Shown here in pieces: positions 44,820 to 57,342 of a DNA stretch of 64,000 nt; the stretch's first letter is position 1, and each line of letters starts with the position of its first letter. The notes under the pieces were generated by a model. That model was given only the letters and a program-made list of their open reading frames with translations. It was not told where the DNA came from and searched no databases. This DNA comes from Crocodylus rhombifer (Eukaryota > Chordata > Crocodylia > Crocodylidae): contig JAVSML010024420.1 of assembly GCA_038503035.1 (NCBI GenBank), positions 124,001 to 188,000 of the forward strand, read 5' to 3'. The position numbers and the translations under genes are program-made.

Positions 44820-47070
44820 ACTGGCTTTTTGTATTCCTATATATCTTTGAAGACATTCTGGATATCTTGGTCCACTTAATAATAGATAGCAGTCCACCAA
44901 AATACGCAAGACCTATGCCTTCCCCTTCATTTTTCCCATATCCAGTGTGGACGGAGCTATAATGTTGTGAATTTATGGTATGCAAAAAAAATATCACTAG
45001 TCTCTAAACTTGAAATATTATGTCATAAAGAGGAAGTTCCTTTCTATATGTCCCATATCCTGCAGTGATTTTTTTCTAATATCTGTCCATCCATTCAAAA
45101 ATCCTTTCCTCCCTAAAAGCCCTTTCATTCCTTCTGTTTCTTCTTAATGTCTGTCATTTTTTATTGCTTATGGGAAGAATTCACCATAACATATGGACAT
45201 GCCTGTCCATTCCTCCACTAATGCCACCATCAGGATCAGTGATGGATTTTTGACAGCATGTTATATCAGAGACTTTTTTGGTCACAGTTTCATGAGGTAC
45301 GGTATATCTTTTCCTAGATAATGCACAATGTGGATGCTGTATCACTTCAAGTGGAGAATCATGCTCTGTAATCTGAAGGATGCTATAAAGCATGATTTCT
45401 TTAAAAACTGACTCAAGCAGTTCATGTTCAGAGTCAGCTGGAACATAGCAAACATGCACACACTGAAGAAATCACTTACAGCCAAAAAATAGTGCTTATA
45501 TTTCATTTTCTTTTTTTTTTTACACAAATACTTCTCTACTACTGTGAACAACTTTGATGTTTAATGTATAAATCTGCCTCAATGAAATAATGTTGCACCA
45601 AGTCCATTTTGAAATGCATATGCTGGAAGCCTTGACTCCTTATTAGAATCAAAGCAGACAAGGACCACATACAAAATCTTTGTGATAAGGTTGTTCATAA
45701 CCTAGGAAAGCCATTTCAGTTCACTTTCTTGTTTAAGAAACTGTTGTGGGGCTGCACGTGATTTTAGATATGTCTGGCAAATTTAGATAAGCAATTGAGT
45801 TTACCAAGTACTGTCTAGTCTTCCCTGACTGGGTAGCAGTTCCACTTCTCTATCAGGAAGACCCTGTGGCAGGGATTATAAAGTAATACAAAATTATGTC
45901 CAAAATAATTTATTCTGGAATGCCCATTACATTCTATTTCCTTATTTTCCCGGTTTTAGAGAACAGTGTAAGGCTTTGCATTTTCCTCAACCGTTAATAT
46001 GCTCAAATGCCATCAAAGATGGCTATATTGTAATGAGCATTTCATATATCAGAATAATGCTGTATTGGAATTCATATTGCACTGTAATGACCCCAAAAGG
46101 TAGAGAAGAACTATATATGATCCAAAAGTTGTGATTATTCAAAATAACCATTCAATTTAACTGACCAATACCCTTAAGTGATCCAGCACACCATATCTAA
46201 GACTTCAATGTAGCAAGTACCAGTCATTGCAGACATACATTGCTTTAAAGGTAGTCAACAGCTACATAAATGAGCTGAACAATATCTGATGTTCCCATTT
46301 GGGAATTTTCAGGAATGACCGAGCTACCTTCACCAACAGATTCTGTCATGTTAATTGTAACAATTATATGTGCAATGTGATCTCTCTCTTTCTAAAGGCA
46401 AACCTAGAACTCACTGAAACACAGGAAATGCCTTAGCTGGGAGTTGTCCAGAAGGGTATAATGAAAAGAAACTAAAGACAGAGATAATGATGACAACCAA
46501 TTTCTCAAGATGACTCTTACCACAGACACGAATGTGCAGGAAATATCTGAGCAAATATCACAACTACAGTTCTATCTTAGAATAGCAAACTATATGTACA
46601 GAAAAATGACCTTAGATTTCATAGGTCTACATTTACTCCAAAAAAACTGTACTTCACAGTACATAGTAATTTCCTGGTGAAAATGTTATAAGTTCTATTT
46701 TTTCCTACACATTTTGCCATTCTGTTTACCTGAAGTATAAACTGGATATATTTGGAAATATTTCTGGTGCTATGACTCCAACTGTATCAATATCAAACAA
46801 TGGCAAAAGATACAATGGAGAAATTAATTATTCAAGCCATTATCACTACATGCTAGAGAAGCATCATACGAAATGTAAAAATATTAAGGCACTTCCTTCT
46901 ACCCTCCCTTATCTTCTCCTCTGCTTTCTGAGCCCTGACTTTATATTTCATTTACTCCCAACCTATAAAGGTTTATTCCATAAGTGCATTAACTCCCAAA
47001 CCTTCAAAAGGATCTTAAGGCAAGGCAAAGTGAAACTATGATATGATAATGATCCGATCCGATACATACC
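44820..47070. other. No feature recognised
   Basis: AT-rich sequence. Short frames such as 45181-45459 (minus) and 46772-47041 (plus) show no family motif. Confidence 0.5.
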
Positions 47071-47074
47071 TTAC

Positions 47075-47532
47075 TGGTCTAAGGGTAAGATTGGGCCTAT
47101 GGACCTCCTATCCTGTTTCTCCCAGCACTCCTGATCTGGCAGCTGCATTACCTACTCTGAGACCCATGCTGTGTGCAGTAGAGATCCTTGAGCAGCCAGA
47201 ACAGGTCCTCGAGCAACCTGTATGAGAGCTGCGTGCTCAGTGCAGCTACTGCTCCAGCCAGGCTGTGCTACACATAGCATACATTCCAACCACATGTAAT
47301 ACGGGTCCCAAACCAGTTGGAGAGGCCACTGGATCAGGTATGGTGGGGCAGAGGAGGAGCAGGAATGGGAGTGGGTCCCTGGATCTGATTTGGACTACAG
47401 ACTGGCCTGGATCACAGGCATGTACCCTGCCCTGTGTGGATCTGATCAGGCCCAGGGGCAGCATCGGGGACCAAATGGTAGGGCTCTGCAGGCCAGAACT
47501 GGCTCACAGGCTGTATGTTCGACACCAATGCA
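47075..47532. mobile_element. Second copy of the hAT-like repeat seen at 43402
   Basis: It shares 'gattgggcctatggacc' near the left and 'ggctgtatgttcgacacc' at the right end with the 43402-44080 element, in the same orientation and order, plus a cctgatctgg block. The left terminus is eroded and no target duplication is visible. About 200 bp shorter than the first copy. Confidence 0.7.
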
Positions 47533-48085
47533 TTAATGCATCTACTACTGCAACAACTAGTCACTTAGCCTTCAACTGAGCCACAACAAAACAGCATCTT
47601 TTCATGGATTTAGGATGGAATGAGATTAGATTTAGGCACCTCATAATATGAAATAGAATTTGGCAGTATGCCCATATGAGATAGCATCAACCTCCTTCTG
47701 GTATGTTACTTGCACCTTTCTATAACACATGAACAGGGTAGGACTTCTAACACACAAACAACTCAGAGGTCCCACAGCTTTCTGTCCCACACAGTACAGC
47801 CAGCATGGTGCAAGAGAGAAGAGTGCTTTACTGTTTGCAAGTTATCTGCTTAGGGCAAATGGACCTATAAGGATACTATCATATCCTAAGCCACAGATTT
47901 CTTTTTGGGATGTTCCTAGGCACAGCAACTATGCACTTCCCCATAATTACAGACTCCATTGTAAAGACTATCTAGCACAAACATTGACCTGCCCTTAGCC
48001 AAAACATATTCTCTTCAGGTTTCAGCAATTATATTCATGGTTAAGGGTGATGAGAAATGGAAAAGTACTGAAAGGAGTGTATACG
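47533..48085. other. No feature recognised
   Basis: Spacer before the ERV-2 LTR; no motif seen. Confidence 0.5.
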
Positions 48086-48388
48086 TGTCAAGACAGGGTG
48101 GGAGATATTGGTGAAGGCCGAGCGAGAACAACACGGCAGCCTTCAGGATAAGCTTATCAGGAGACAGCTTGAGAAAACACGCCTGGTTCAACAAGACACC
48201 AGGATGAGTCAGGCTGCCAAAAGTAATATTACGGGACGAGCTGATCTGTATGTGATTTATCAGTATATAAAGAAGTCTGTGCTTTTTTTTTGTTGAAAAC
48301 GAGCTGCCCCTTGCTGTTCTCCTGTGGCCATGCAAAATAAAGTGCTTCTGACAGCCAAACAGCGATCCTGTCTGAATTTCCACATCAT
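48086..48388 (+). repeat. ERV-2 5' long terminal repeat
   Basis: A short LTR upstream of the primer-binding site. It contains a TATA box (tatataa, 48264-48270) and a polyadenylation signal (aataaa, 48336-48341) 72 bases apart. The start at tgtcaagacagg is inferred from the usual TG start, and the end is near 'catca' just before the primer-binding site. No 3' partner exists in the window. Confidence 0.7.
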
Positions 48389-48390
48389 CT

Positions 48391-48408
48391 TGGGGGCTCA
48401 CCCAGGAG
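48391..48408 (+). promoter_or_regulatory. ERV-2 primer-binding site (tRNA-Pro-like)
   Basis: The sequence tgggggctcacccaggag follows the LTR. It matches the tRNA-Pro type of primer site at most positions, including the first nine. The tRNA assignment is by recognition and tolerates about four mismatches. Confidence 0.75.
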
Positions 48409-48617
48409 GTGTCCTCACAGAGACCGCCCCAAGTAGGACCCTTGTCTCAGCTCTTGGACTACGTCGCTCCGAGAAGGCTAACCTCGACTCAGTTCTGTGG
48501 CTCTGCGGCCTCAACACCCCAGACCCTGATCTACCATCCGTCTGTTTGGCTCTGGAAAAATCCCTGGCCAGGGTGAGTACCTGCCTATTTCAGTGTCAGT
48601 AAGTCCTAGGCGTGACA

Positions 48618-50250
48618 ATGGGCAGCGGGACCTCTAAGGTCCTGCTGCAGGATCCTGCCCAGTTTATGTATCTGAAATATGGGCCCCAGTCAACACAGTA
48701 CTTAATTAAATGGAACTGGTATATTGATGGTGACCCCAAATTGCACTGGCCCTTAGATGGGTGGTGGGATCATCATATCCTCAAACATCTCTGAGAAAAT
48801 TTGGAAAGCAAGCACCCTGTTCAAATGGAAGCCTGGTACTTATGGGAAGACGAGTCCAAAAAGCGCCATAAGTGTTTCCTTGTAGCTTCCTATAAGGATA
48901 ATGAAGAAAAATTTAAGAAGCAAATCGATCACCTTCAAAATCAAGTTAAAGATCTCCAGTGTTAAGGGCCAACCCCGTCTGCCCCTTATTCACCATGTCC
49001 AGCTAGGCTTTATCCCACTTTGCCTCCACCACTAGATGACCCACCCCGAGACAATTTGGTGGATCATTGGGTCCCGCTCCCACCACTGCCTGCTGGTCCC
49101 GCAGCCTCAGGCGCTGCTGCGTCCGCCGTGCCAGCTTCCCCAGCAACTCCACCAACCCTTACCCCTGGTCCTTCGTCTCCCGTTACCACCATCACTTTTG
49201 ATTCTCCCACGGGGGACCAGTTTGAAATTGACGTCTCCCTGGACCCCCAAGACGGGTGGACCATACACTCAGCTTCCCTAGACAAGCAGAATACCCTGGT
49301 CAAATTGACCCTCTGGAACCAAAATAATGCTACCACCAAGGTAGACTGCCAGAGGTCCCTTGTAAGGAAGACTCGCTGGGGTGGAAATCTTGTCAGGGCA
49401 CAGTATCCCCTCCGATAATACCCTGTGCCAGGGGGACAACCCATGGTGGTCCATGTCCCCTTCTCACCATCAGAAATTGTCTCTTGGTCAACTACCTTCC
49501 CTAAACTCCATGATAACCCTACCGGGTTTGCTCAAAAACTCTAAACCCTCTTTGAGGTTTATAAGCTGACCCACGGTGATATTCACATGCTCCTCAGTGG
49601 TCTTCTTCCTGGAGACCATAAAGACACTTTCTTTAAAGCGGCCAACTGGCCTCCTCAAGACCTCAGCAAAGACCATCTGCTGAACCTGTATAAACAGGTA
49701 CTTGAGGCCATCCCCAGGGTCTCCCCCCAAAAAACAGATTGGTCCAAAATTTCCACCTGTAAGCAAAAGCCAGAAGAACATCCTGCTGACCACTATTCTC
49801 ACCTGATCCAAGCCTTTAAGGCACATTCTGGCAATCAGGACCCAGAAACTAGCCTCCCTGCCATGATTCAGACTTCTGTTTTAGGGCCGTTACCTAGGAT
49901 CTCCAAGCCCCTGCAAAACACCGTGATCAGGTGGGAAACTAAACCCCTCACCGAAGTTTTTGCTGCTGCCACTCACTTCTATACTAAAGCCCAACAGCAA
50001 AAATCAAAGGCTTAGGACATATTGATGGTTTTGCAAATCAGAGATCTCCAGGGTGGCACCAGACCACGGCGTTCTGAGGGACCATTTCGCTTGGCCCGAC
50101 CACCCGGTCCCTCTGACATTCCCAATGATGTCTGCCGCCACTGTAAGCAAAGAGGCCATTGAAAGAATGAGTGCCCAAATAAACCCTGGGGGCCCCCACT
50201 CTCAGCTAGTGCCCCTCCATTTCAGCCAGGTGCCCACTGAGCTCCACCGC
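48618..50250 (+). pseudogene. ERV-2 gag (single frame with several stops)
   Basis: Gag polyprotein (matrix, proline-rich linker, capsid, nucleocapsid) of a class I retrovirus. It starts MGSGTSK; the Gly2 and Ser context suits N-myristoylation. A Pro/Ala/Ser-rich linker lies at about 49010-49190 and capsid runs from about 49390. The nucleocapsid finger near 50125-50165 retains CRHCK and the later His and Cys, with the expected Trp after His turned into TGA. The whole protein stays in one frame with stops at about 48792, 48963, 49416, 49541, 50013 and within the finger. Stops without frameshifts point to decay mostly by point mutation. Confidence 0.88.
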
Positions 50251-50334
50251 CTGGACCAGCTCCTCTCCAGTCCCTCGAAGTTGAAAATCTGTATTAGGAC
50301 AGCTGAGAAGACCCAGAGATTCTAGCCCCTTTAC

Positions 50335-50811
50335 TTTCTACCTTTTTCTGATGCTACAATACCTATTACTGTCGGAAGACAAACTCTTCCTTTTCTTGAT
50401 GACACCGGTGCTTCTTTGTCTATGCTTAGCTCTGGTTTTGCTTCTAAGGTTCCCATTTCTGATAAAGTAATCACTGCTGTAGGTATTGGGGATCAACCCA
50501 TTGACCACCCTGTTACACAGCTGCTCTTGTTTACCTTGGGTCCCCTTACTGAGCAACATGTCTTTTTGCTGAGTCCTTGCGCCTCTGCAAATCTGTTGGG
50601 GTGGGACCTCCTTTGCAAATTACGGGCAACAGTACACTGTTTCTCCAGATGGGGTTTTCCTCACATTACCCCAGAATCAAATTCCTGCCTTGATGATGAC
50701 ATTAATGGAACAGGAGGCCAAGTCCAATTCTTCCTCATAGCAACAGGAACTCTTGGCTCACCTTCCTGCGTCCTTTTGGTCCCACTCCACAACCGACGTG
50801 GGACTCCTTAA
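50335..50811 (+). pseudogene. ERV-2 protease
   Basis: A retroviral aspartic protease in frame 1, shifted from gag. The active-site motif DTGAS is intact at 50401-50415, preceded by FLD and followed by a C-terminal LLGWDLLCKL (about 50593-50622), equivalent to the usual GRDLL motif. The frame stops at 50809-50811, while the RT frame is already open from about 50750, so a frameshift separates protease from RT. Confidence 0.88.
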
Positions 50812-52870
50812 GGGTGCCATCCCAGTTTCTATCAAAGTTAAATCAGGAGTGTCTCCCCCATCGATCCTGCAATACCCACTATCAGTTGCTGCCTCCAGAG
50901 GTATTGCTCCTGTAATACAAAGTCTCCTAGAACAGGCTGTCCTTGTACCTACCTGTTCTTGTTGTAATACCTCAATCCTTCCAGTCCGAAAGAAGAAGAA
51001 GCATACACCTGAGGGGTTGCCCGTTTATCATTTTGTTCAAGATTTGCGTGCTATTAACAATTTTGTGATTCCCTTGACAGCTGTGGTACCGAACCCCGCC
51101 ACTTTACTTTCTCAAATACCTGCTTCCGCTTTTTATTTTTCTGTGGTGGATCTCTGTAATGCTTTCTTTTCTATACCAGTTCACCCTGACTCTGAATAGT
51201 TATTTGCTTTTACTTACCAGGGCCAGCAATATACCTTCACCCGTCTGCCTCAAGGATTTCATGACTCACCCACCATATATAGCCGACTTCTCAAGTCTGA
51301 CCTCAATACAGTCCAGTTGCCTCATGATTCTGTGCTAGTTCGATTTGTAGATGATTTGCTTCTCTCTTCTGATACTCTCCCTCATTGCCAAGCTGACTCT
51401 GTCGCTCTTTTAAAACAACTTTCAACATGGGGCCACAAAACCTCCTGCTCTAACCTCCAATTCTGTCAGACTTCTGTTACTTATCTGGGGTACACTATTT
51501 CTCACAGTACCTACCACCTGTCTCCTGATAGTCTTTCTTCTGTTTTTTCCCTCCCACGCCCACAGACTAAATGACAACTCCCTGGTTTTCTAGGTGCTGC
51601 CAACTACTGCTGACAGTGGATTCCTAATTATTCTGGACTTTCCAGACCCCTCGCCCTTCTCACCTGTGACTCTTCCCCTGACCCACTACCCTAGGAAGAT
51701 GTCCATGAATCTGCCTTCTGTCAGCTCAAACAAGCTTTTTCTTCTTCTCCCGCTCTCAGTCTGCCTAACTATTCTAAGCCTTTCACTCTCTTCTGCCATG
51801 AACACCAGGGCACTGCCTCTGGTGTCTTGACTCAGCCTTTTGGACCCTCCCTGCACCATTCTATTGCTTATTATAATGCTTCCCTTGACCCAGTCACTTC
51901 TGGGTTTCCTCCTTGTCTCCACACTGTTGCTGCCACCACTGTGCTGATTTCTAAAACTGACAACCTTGTCCTTGGGCACCCCCTTACTGTTGTTGTCCTG
52001 CACGCTGTCCTTACCCTCCTCCAGCACGGCAGGACTCAGCACTCATCCCCTGGCCGTCTAACCCACTACAAGGTGGTTCTCCTGGCTGCAGATCACACGT
52101 CCCTTGTCCGCTGTGATCCCCTCAATCCTGCCTCTCTTCTTCCTTCACCCTCAGACAGCCAACCCCATGACTGCACTCAACTGGTGGACTTTGTTTCTCT
52201 TCCCCATCCTGATCTTTTCAATACTCCTCTGACTAACCTTGACCTCATTTTCTACGTTGATGGCTCCTGTTTTTGAGACAATCACGGCATTCTCCGAGCT
52301 GGCTATGCTGTTTGTTCCGATCATACTGTTGTTGAATCTGCTCCTCTTTCTGTTACTAGTGCTCAAGCTGCTGAACTCATTGCTCTCACTTGTACCTGTC
52401 ACCTTGCCGCTGATCAATCTGGTAATATCTATACAGACTCTCGCTATGCCTTTGGTGTCTGCCATTCTTTTGGACAGATCTGGAAACAGCGAGGTTTTCT
52501 TACTTCTGCTGGGACTTCCATCTCTCACCACTCATTACTGCTCTCCTGGATACTATTCTCCTTCCCTCCACCCTTGCTGTTCTATGGTGCAAAATGCACA
52601 CTGCTACTGATGATCCTGTGTGTCTGGGAAATGTCAGGATGGATGCCGCAGCCAAGACCACCGCCCTGTCAGAACCCTCAGCTCCAGTCCTTCAGGCCGC
52701 TCTCTACCTCTCTTCCCCCATTTCCCCGACCTCCCCTTTCTCTAGGATGCCCATTTTTGTCACCAGTGTCCGCAGTGTCAGAAACACAATCCTGGCCGGC
52801 CACCCCACCAGCCACAGACCTTTAGGTTTTACTGTGCCACCCCACAAAACATTTACATTAAAATAATATG
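50753..52870 (+). pseudogene. ERV-2 pol: RT, RNase H and integrase N-terminus (truncated)
   Basis: Mostly one frame (frame 2). RT shows FVQDLRAINNF (about 51031), VVDLCNAFFS, LPQGFHDSP (about 51247) and the active site FVDD at 51344-51355, a variant of YVDD. In-frame stops lie at 51197, about 51572, after ANYC, near 51690 and at about 52274. RNase H retains FYVDGS (about 52250), AAELIAL and YTDSRYAFG (about 52430-52460). After about 52590 the frame shifts. A CHQCPQC segment near 52760-52780 is the CC half of the integrase zinc finger, and the element ends soon after in AT-rich sequence. There is no integrase core, env or 3' LTR. Confidence 0.9.
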
Positions 52871-55756
52871 TTATTCTTGCTCCCTCCCATAGGCCTTATG
52901 CAAATAGCCTCTATACAAATCTTTACTATGTTTTAACAAGCAGGCCATCGAGTGCCTAACAACAAATATTCTGTGGTAGTCTATACAATGTAGGATTACT
53001 TTTGTAGAATACTGTATTTAGTCAACTGAAGGGTATCAAAGTTATCTTACAATGAGAATGTGGCAATGCGTCTGTTGAATATACATGGACACATGCTATG
53101 TAGCATACACAAACAAGCAATTGAGAAATAATTCTTTCCCTTAAAGTAGGATTGTGACTGTTTTGTATAATATTCAGCCTACTCACAACTCTCAAGAGAT
53201 AATAAATAATGCCACAAAATTGAAAATAAAAAATAAAGTGCCTTTCTTGTTTCTAAAGTTAATCAAGATCCTTTGTTCACAAAAATTAGTTTTGCAAAGC
53301 TTTCAAAAGACTATTAAAATATTTTAACACAAATTGTTTCAACCCATAGCTGAAATAAAATAAACAACACTATTTTTCTACAAATAGATTTCCCACTGCC
53401 TTTGGCCGCATTTAAATTTAATCAAATAAGCTAAAAAATAATATAAGAAATTATTTTAAGAATGTGAATAGCACATATTTGATATTCCTACATAAGAATA
53501 CACTCCCCCCCACCCCAATTTCATTGTCTCATTGTTTTAGGGGTTGATTCTGCTCCCTTTAAAATATGCATCAAAACTGCCATTAGCCCTAAGAAATACA
53601 AGACCCATAAGCATATGGTTTTATGTCATATAAAATGGAATGAAAAATATAGTTCAGAAATAATTTCAAGCAAAACAGCCATCAGCAGTAGAGTAGACCC
53701 TGGCTAAAACAACTGAGTCAAATCCTGTTCTTCGTTCAGTTAGAAATTACTCAGATTGCTCTCCCGAGAATCAGGAAATTATCATTCAGTGGAAAAGCTG
53801 ATCTCAGAGTTATTGGCCACCTACTGAAAAATGGAAAGATATCACATTTAGGCACTTGACAAAGGACTTAATTACAACTCTCCCATCATTCTCTGCATTT
53901 AAAAGTCAGCTTGTGAACTTCTTATTCAAGCTGAACAGAGGCACAACTTTGGTGCCCTGGACAGAGCACTGAAGGAGGGGTGGAGGGTAGGAAAAGGGGC
54001 TGCTGGGCACCAGAAGTCCAGAACACTGTCAGATGCTACTGGCTCTCCCTCTAAATCAGCCCCTAAGGCTTGTGTCCCATTTCCACTGCCCTACATATGG
54101 TGGTACTGTAGAAGTATACCACATTCTTATATTCAATACACACCTTTTCCCCAAAATTCAGCGCCCCCCTCTCCCCCCCTCCATCAGGCTGCTCATATTA
54201 AATGGGGAAATTGATTTTCTGACTGGCTTAGAAGCACCCTGCTTTGATTCCTGCTCCACAGTTTAGCAGCTGTTGCATTATTATTCAGGAAGTTGAACTC
54301 CAGTGCAGTTAATGATTCTCTCTCCTCTTTAATGGTCTTGATGTTCCACTAAAAAAGCTCTTTCCTTAGAGTAATTTTGCTGGCTGCTCTCTCTCCTCCT
54401 ATTGCAGTATTAGTTAAGTAGAAAAGAGAAAGTGAGTGAGCTGAAGATTAGTTTCTATCCCTGCTCTATGCTGCCATAACTGTGGACAAATCTCCGTTTT
54501 CTCCATTCTGCCTTCCAAAACCAGGTGCATATTATACTCCAGGGTGTGTGGCATGTGAGAAAATATGGTATATACTTGCATAAGTGGTGTCACTGGGCTA
54601 CTTCTTGGAAGCCCTGGGAGCACACACTTGTTACTACTCTTATTAGTGGTGCTTCATCATCTGACAATAAAACACATCTGGTAAATTTTTCAGAAGTGCC
54701 CAGAATGATTTAAGAGCCAAAGTTTTAACAAATGTGTGAAATTTGGCCTAAGTCATTTGGAACCTCATGAAAATGTTTCAGCTCTTAACAGCCAAAACCT
54801 ACTCTCTTTTGAGAATAGTTTCAAATTTGGAAAAAGCTTCTACCTCCCTTCTATATTTTCCTACTACCAGAATCACAAGAGGATGCTATGTCCCATTACC
54901 TTACCTCATTTTAAATAAAACATAAATCTGATGTATGGTGAAGAGTGTTTATCAGGATACAAACTTTTTTTGATGCTTCACAGAAATGTCATAAAGGCTA
55001 CTCTTTGGATGTGCATTTTCAATTTAATATTGCAATTAACAATATCTAGATTTTCTCTGCTGCCCACAGTGACATTCTAGGATTTATCCACATGTACACA
55101 GCAGGGTCCAAGATTTTGGAATCAGAGCTAAGATCCTAATGTCACCCTACTTGCCCCTGTACCAGCAGTTTAAAAGCTGAATGCCTGACAACAGCTCATT
55201 GTCAGCTGGGGACGGGGACTAAACCAGGGTCTGGAACTGGTACCTGTAAAGTCCGAGACATGTGAACAATCAGCTGACTGGCAAAATCCCTGAATTGCCA
55301 TGTGTGGGGGATCAGAGGCTCCTGGGGGCATGGGGGGGGGGGTAAAGGACTTCCTCTGTTGTTAAATCCCACATCACAGCAATAGGGCACCCAGGATTAG
55401 ATGCCACTCCCTAACCCCAGAATCCCAGTATGAAACAATAAGTAAAAACTGCATGTGCACCTGTGTCCCAGACCCTCCTGTAAAGACTTCCACACTTCTG
55501 TAGCTTTATTTTAGCAAAAAGTCCTCCCATGAAAGCAATGGGATTGGTGAAAATACTTACGTTCCTCATGTGCAAAAGTCTTTACAGAATTAAGGGTACC
55601 TCTTATCCATGGAAAAAATTAAAAAGGGAAGGTCAAAGTCTGTGGAGGTGTATGAATAGTTCAGGTGAATTTTTTCCTGATAAATTTCTAATTTTGGCAA
55701 ATCTTTTCTAAAACTTCCAAGAAGTTACTGATGACAAACTTAACATGCAATATAAA
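52871..55756. other. No feature recognised
   Basis: AT-rich sequence beyond the broken end of ERV-2. A C-run lies near 53505-53515 and a G-run near 55331-55342. Short frames have no motifs. Confidence 0.5.
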
Positions 55757-55759
55757 TAT

Positions 55760-55862
55760 TTACATAATTTTCACAGTAGACAATCTTATACAACTCTTCC
55801 ATTTGGTAAAATAGAAAAGAAAAAAAACAGGTGGGGTTATATCAACAATTCAAGTCTCTATA
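55760..55862. repeat. 103-bp direct duplication, copy 1
   Basis: The sequence from 'tttacataattttcacagtag' to 'caagtctctatag' recurs at 56298-56400 with only a few differences. After copy 1 the sequence continues 'acttgcttaatta'. Confidence 0.9.
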
Positions 55863-56297
55863 GACTTGCTTAATTATCCTTACACTTTAGAAGTAGGTAG
55901 AATGGTATTAAAGAGAATGGGGAGTTCTTTTAATTAGATGATGGTAAAATCCCTTTAAGCACTGTGACTGCTGTGTTCAACACATCTTTAAAAAAAGTTC
56001 ACAGATTTCAACTGGTTTTTGCAATAACAATATTTTTGTCTAAATTATATAAAACGTGTCAGCTCATTTTCAGAATAAAAATCATAAACGTGTATTCAAC
56101 TCTTCCAAAGCTGATCACTTTAAGGGGGAAAAAAAGATAATTAAAAGCTGTTACAGCTGACAACCACAACACAGCAGCCTCAAAATTGTCCACTAATTAT
56201 GATTCCTAAAATTTAACAGTAATCATAACATATAATATCACCCCAACTTCTCTCTCTAGAAGGCTTTCAGAAAAGGGATTATGTAACACAATGTGTT

Positions 56298-56400
56298 TAT
56301 ATAATTTTCACAGTAGATAATCTTATACAACTCTTCCATTTGGTAAAATAGAAAAGAAAAAAAACAGGTGGAGTTATATCAACAATTCAAGTCTCTATAG
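56298..56400. repeat. 103-bp direct duplication, copy 2
   Basis: The second copy ends at the same 'gtctctatag', where it passes straight into the GC-rich block 'ggaggagcagccgcc'. The repeat offset is 538 bp. Confidence 0.9.
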
Positions 56401-57342
56401 GGAGGAGCAGCCGCCAGCTCCATCGGGGAGGAAGGCCGCAGCATCAGCCAACAGCATGGCTCTGAAGGAGCAGAGGTGGGCAGCATGGCTAGAGGCTGCT
56501 TCAGATAGAGGAGGAGCGGGAAGCGAAGCCGCAGCTGACGCAACAGAACACAAGCCCGAAGACAGTGGAACCCGTAGGTGGGGTGCCGGGGTGACAGCGC
56601 GGAGACTCGGCTACACAAAGGGGGCGAAGACCCGGGAGAGCCCTGAGAGGGTGTAGTCGGGGCGGGGATCATCGCCAAGCCACAGTGTCATGGAGCCATA
56701 GTAGCATTAGGGATACTAGGGGCCAAGAACAGCCCAGAGGGGTCGGGGAGACCCAAATAGGATGCCCAGCATGTAGAGGGGCTGGGTAGTGGGTCTTTAT
56801 GTCCGTATTGTTTGGTGTTGTGATGTTGGATGCCCAGTTGGGATAGCTAAGGTAGCATCTGCATAGAAAGAGGGTCGATGGCGCTTTGGTGAGGCCGAAC
56901 CTGTGCTGCGACCTTCTACAGGGTCAAACAGGGAGAAGGCAAGAAAGACCGGGGATTAAGCTGGTCAGCGGGCACGACGACAGGGGTATGGCAGAGGGAG
57001 AGGTAATAGTACTCCACCACCGAGGAGCCGGATCCGCAGAGGCAAAATGCATTAGAGGCGGCATGAGGCCGGGGTGTAGGGGTGGCGGAGCCCCATGATG
57101 TGACGCCGAGGGACCTGGGCCACGGAGTGTACCACGAACCGACTTTAACACTGTAGAACATCAAGTCGTGGTGGGCAAGAACAAGGTCGGGGACTTGAGT
57201 GACTGAGGGACTTGGGTGACTGAGATCTGCTCTGATACCGAAGCGGTCCCAAGAGAGTAGTGTCATCTACCTACAGGACTAGAACCACTCGAGAATGGGG
57301 AATCGCAGCCCAGCGGTCACACACAACAACAAAAACAACTAC
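56401..57342 (+). mobile_element. GC-rich unclassified insertion with (TAC)n tail
   Basis: A 942-bp block that is clearly GC-richer than both flanks. It begins abruptly after the second 103-bp duplication and ends in 'acaacaacaaaaacaac' and (tac)n, a 3' tail like those of some non-LTR retrotransposons. No reverse transcriptase is present; a 66-residue frame starting at 56456 has no recognisable motif. Possible readings are a 3' fragment or 5' UTR of a LINE I do not recognise, a SINE-like composite, or a retrocopy. Confidence 0.5.

Noticed and set aside
1..52870. Functional retroviral genes that could have been domesticated
   Set aside because: Both proviruses carry several stops or frameshifts in every long gene, and no env open frame remains.
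56456..56656. Possible small host gene starting MALKEQRW
   Set aside because: Only 66 codons, no recognisable homology, and it lies within a block with a retrotransposon-like tail.
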